From assembly GCA_948144175.1 (NCBI GenBank), contig CANXME010000213.1, forward strand, positions 1,116,001 to 1,180,000: a DNA stretch of 64,000 nt. The letters run 5' to 3'. The stretch's first letter is position 1. Every line of letters starts with the position of its first letter. Made by a program: the position numbers and the translations under genes. The stretch is from Closterium sp. NIES-65. Taxonomy: Eukaryota > Streptophyta > Zygnematophyceae > Desmidiales > Closteriaceae. Shown here piece after piece: positions 61,822 to 64,000 of the stretch. A model generated the notes under the pieces. That model saw only the letters and a list, made by a program, of their open reading frames with translations. It was not told the origin of the DNA and did no database searches.

Positions 61822-64000
61822 ATGCAGCCCCAGCGACGCCGGCGTGAGTCCCTCACGCCCCAGCAGCTGCGTGAGTGGTACGCTGGTTGGGGCTGTAGGG
61901 GTGGCGACGCTACTCCTACTACCACTCCTGCTGCTTCTACTCGTGGTGGCGGCCAGATGCAGCTCCCGCGACCCTCTCGCGTGTCTCTCACGCCTCGCCA
62001 GCTTCGTGAGTGGTACGCTCAGAGTGGAGGGTCTCTCAGTGCTGTTCGCTGCTCTTACGTGATTCGCACTGGTACTCGGACTGGTCAGCCTTGTGGGACA
62101 CGTAGTCATACACCGTCCCGCTGCTTCGCCCGTCTAAGCGACGCCTGGCGTACCGTGTTTGGCGACGAGGCTGAGCTTCCCGACTGGGTGGAGTTGCTTA
62201 GGCAGAGGGTAGATATATATGCTCTTGACTATGATGCTATTCTCACTGCCATCTATGCATTGCCTACTAGTGCTGACCGTGCCGGTCACCTGTGCGTCCC
62301 GCCTGACCCAGGTATAGGACCTGCTGCTCTAGCTACTGGTGAGGCTGCTGCTCTGGGTGCTAGTGAGTCTCCTGCTCCAGGTACAGGTGCGGCTGCTGCT
62401 CTAGGTGCTAGTGAGTCTGCTTCCTCAGGTGCGGGTGAGGCTGCGCTCTCAGGTACCGCGTTGGCTTCGGCCTCCCTCACCTTTACACTTGACTCTGGGG
62501 CTTCTCGCTCCTTCTTTCGGGACCGCACCACACTCACGCCGCTTGGTCGGCCGGTTGCAGTCTCCCTGGCTGACCCCTCTGGGGGTCCTGTCCTCGCTCA
62601 CTTCTCCACTGTCCTCCCGTGTCCGGCTGCCCCCTCGGGCACCCTGTCTGGCCTGTACCTCCCCTCGTTCTCGACGAACTTGGTGAGTGGTGCAGACCTA
62701 CAGGATGCGGGGGTTCACCAGTTCACTCCTGCGAGTCAGCGGGTGACCCACTGCACGGACGCACGCACAGGCCGGCACCTGGCCACGTTCTCGCGTCGGC
62801 CGGGGTCGAGCCTCTACACCCTGACCACTGAGTCTCCTCCTGTCCCCGCGTCCGGTCAGGTAGCAGCGTCGGGTCAGGTGTTTGCTGCTGCGTCTAGGTC
62901 TGGTCCTGAGTCTGCCCCCTGTACTTGTCGCCTCCTGTCTCACGAGACTCTCCTGTGGCACCACCGTCTTGGCCACCCCTCCTTGCCCCGTCTTCGGAGC
63001 ATGGCTTCCCGTGTCCTTGTCTCTGGTCTTCCCCAGTCTCTCCCTCCTCTCCCCTCCGGGCCAGGACCTTCCTGTGTCCCCTGTGTTGAGGGTCGCCTCC
63101 GGGCTACTCCTCACTCCTCCCACTTCCCCCCGACAGAGGCTCCCCTGCAGACGCTTCACATGGATGTGTGGGGCCCAGCCCCCGTCCGTGGGCAGGGTTA
63201 CGAGCGCTACTTCCTGTTGGTGGTTGACGACTACTCGCGTTACACCACAGTCCTCCCCTTGCGCAGCAAGGGTGAGGTCACTGAGGTGCTGATCGACTGG
63301 ATCCGCGAGGCTCGTCTCCAGCTCAGGCAGAGCTTCGGCTCGGACTTTCCTGTTCTGCGTCTGCACTCGGACAGAGGCGGAGAGTTCTCCTCTGGCCTTC
63401 TGCGTGCCTACTGTCGTGCGCGAGGCATCCGCCAGTCCTTCACGCTTCCGGACTCACCACAGCAAAATGGGATTGCTGAGCGCCGCATTGGCATGGTCAT
63501 GGATGTCGCTCGTACGTCCATGATGCATGCGGCTGCCCCCCATTTTCTGTGGCCGTTTGCGGTGAGGTACGCGGCGCATCAGCTCAACCTTCACCCCCGG
63601 GTCTCTCGGCCTGCGATGTCCCCAGCCTTGCTGTGGACAGGGAAGGTTGGCGATGCGTCTGTGTTCCGTGTCTGGGGATCTCGGGCGTTTGTCCGCGACT
63701 TGTCTGCGGACAAGCTGTCCCCTCGTGCTGCTCCCTGTGTCTTCCTTGGCTTCCCCACTGACGCCCCAGGGTGGCAGTTTTATCACCCCTCCTCTCGTCG
63801 TGTTCTGTCCTCCCAGGACGTCACGTTCGACGAGTCAGTCCCCTTCTACCGTCTCGCGTCTGTACTGCTTGCCCCTGAGGGAGACCCGGATGCACTAGAC
63901 ATCCCGACTCCGCGTTCTTACGCGGAGGCCGTAGAGGGTCCCTACTCCTCTCAGTGGCAGGCAGCTATGGATGCAGAGATGGCTTCCTGGAAGTCCACAG
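61822..64000 (+). CDS. Copia I gag-pol frame, 5' part, open to the window edge
   Basis: From the ATG at 61822 (MQPQRRRRESLTPQQLREWYA) one frame stays open to the right edge. It begins with two copies of the LTPxQLREWYA motif (about 61850 and 61990). Then come a zinc knuckle C-X13-C-X4-H-X4-C near 62045-62125, protease LDSGASRSFF near 62490, GAG-pre-integrase WHHRLGHPS near 62960, integrase catalytic region (HMDVWGP, VVDDYSRYTT, HSDRGGEF, QQNGIAERR) at about 63155-63490, and sequence leading into RT. The start codon is uncertain. The siblings have a roughly 260-residue gag domain before the first motif, which is not recognisable here. Confidence 0.75.
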   Translation, partial: MQPQRRRRESLTPQQLREWYAGWGCRGGDATPTTTPAASTRGGGQMQLPRPSRVSLTPRQLREWYAQSGGSLSAVRCSYVIRTGTRTGQPCGTRSHTPSRCFARLSDAWRTVFGDEAELPDWVELLRQRVDIYALDYDAILTAIYALPTSADRAGHLCVPPDPGIGPAALATGEAAALGASESPAPGTGAAAALGASESASSGAGEAALSGTALASASLTFTLDSGASRSFFRDRTTLTPLGRPVAVSLADPSGGPVLAHFSTVLPCPAAPSGTLSGLYLPSFSTNLVSGADLQDAGVHQFTPASQRVTHCTDARTGRHLATFSRRPGSSLYTLTTESPPVPASGQVAASGQVFAAASRSGPESAPCTCRLLSHETLLWHHRLGHPSLPRLRSMASRVLVSGLPQSLPPLPSGPGPSCVPCVEGRLRATPHSSHFPPTEAPLQTLHMDVWGPAPVRGQGYERYFLLVVDDYSRYTTVLPLRSKGEVTEVLIDWIREARLQLRQSFGSDFPVLRLHSDRGGEFSSGLLRAYCRARGIRQSFTLPDSPQQNGIAERRIGMVMDVARTSMMHAAAPHFLWPFAVRYAAHQLNLHPRVSRPAMSPALLWTGKVGDASVFRVWGSRAFVRDLSADKLSPRAAPCVFLGFPTDAPGWQFYHPSSRRVLSSQDVTFDESVPFYRLASVLLAPEGDPDALDIPTPRSYAEAVEGPYSSQWQAAMDAEMASWKST

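Larger units (their letters stand above)
60753..64000 (+). mobile_element. Copia element I, 5' part, inserted in the LTR of G and running off the right edge
   Basis: Plus-strand Ty1/copia. The 5' LTR is at 60753-60884 (132 bp, TGTCAAACATTATATATG...CTCACA), followed by the primer site TGGTATAGAGC, a leader with GC arrays (about 60.99-61.68 kb), then coding. The likely target duplication is CATTC (60748-60752), its partner off-window. Protease LDSGAS near 62.49 kb, GAG-pre-integrase HHRLGHPS near 62.96 kb, integrase about 63.15-63.8 kb and the start of RT near 63.9 kb. The pol part is very close to E. Its gag composition and central spacer differ from the siblings. Whether it is whole cannot be told from this part. 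Confidence 0.9.

Noticed and set aside
1-64000. tRNA, rRNA, CRISPR arrays or bacterial operons
   Set aside because: Read by eye on both strands; no cloverleaf with a full set of invariant bases, no rRNA blocks and no spaced direct repeats of CRISPR type. The tandem arrays are GC-rich leader repeats of retroelements.

Overview
The window is nuclear DNA of a green plant-lineage eukaryote. Spliced genes, a plant-type MAP kinase phosphatase MKP1, an inositol-tetrakisphosphate kinase, and GC-rich Ty1/copia elements with long poly-Gly linkers fit a streptophyte alga. A Closterium-like zygnematophyte is my best guess, from memory of similar elements and not from a search.

Layout: a gene island of about 12.4 kb (26774-39126) lies between two nests of LTR retrotransposons. 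The island holds two convergent host genes. An MKP1-type dual-specificity phosphatase lies on + (27889-33248, four coding exons) and an ITPK inositol phosphate kinase on - (37926-35152, five coding exons).

Left nest (1-26773): the oldest unit is a + strand Ty3/gypsy chromovirus (C) that runs off the left edge. It is interrupted by a + strand copia (B, 3' part visible), which is itself split by a - strand copia (A, running off the left edge). C also carries a hAT DNA transposon (9217-13154, exact 8-bp target duplication) and, inside its 3' LTR, a - strand gypsy (D, 13694-26715, duplication GTACT). D in turn carries a whole-looking, very young - strand copia (E, 17016-24498, duplication GGCGT).

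Right nest (39127-64000): an old - strand copia of another family (G) has been hit three times. F lies in its 3' LTR (39151-46468, duplication ACTTG), H in its 5' leader (53354-60479, duplication CGCTC), and I in its 5' LTR (60753 to beyond the edge). A, B, E, F, H and I belong to one copia family. Where visible, its members share short LTRs of about 125-136 bp, GC-rich tandem arrays in the 5' leader, poly-Gly linkers and an unusual zinc knuckle.

Host functions: the phosphatase is expected to switch off stress MAP kinases, and the ITPK works in inositol polyphosphate/pyrophosphate metabolism. Nothing in the sequence links the two except neighbourhood. The most original signals are an array of partial exon-2 copies with intact-looking splice acceptors in MKP1 intron 1, the repeated PQxLREW motif and wide zinc knuckle of the copia family, the two-part leader arrays, and the unexplained repeat-rich stretch inside G.
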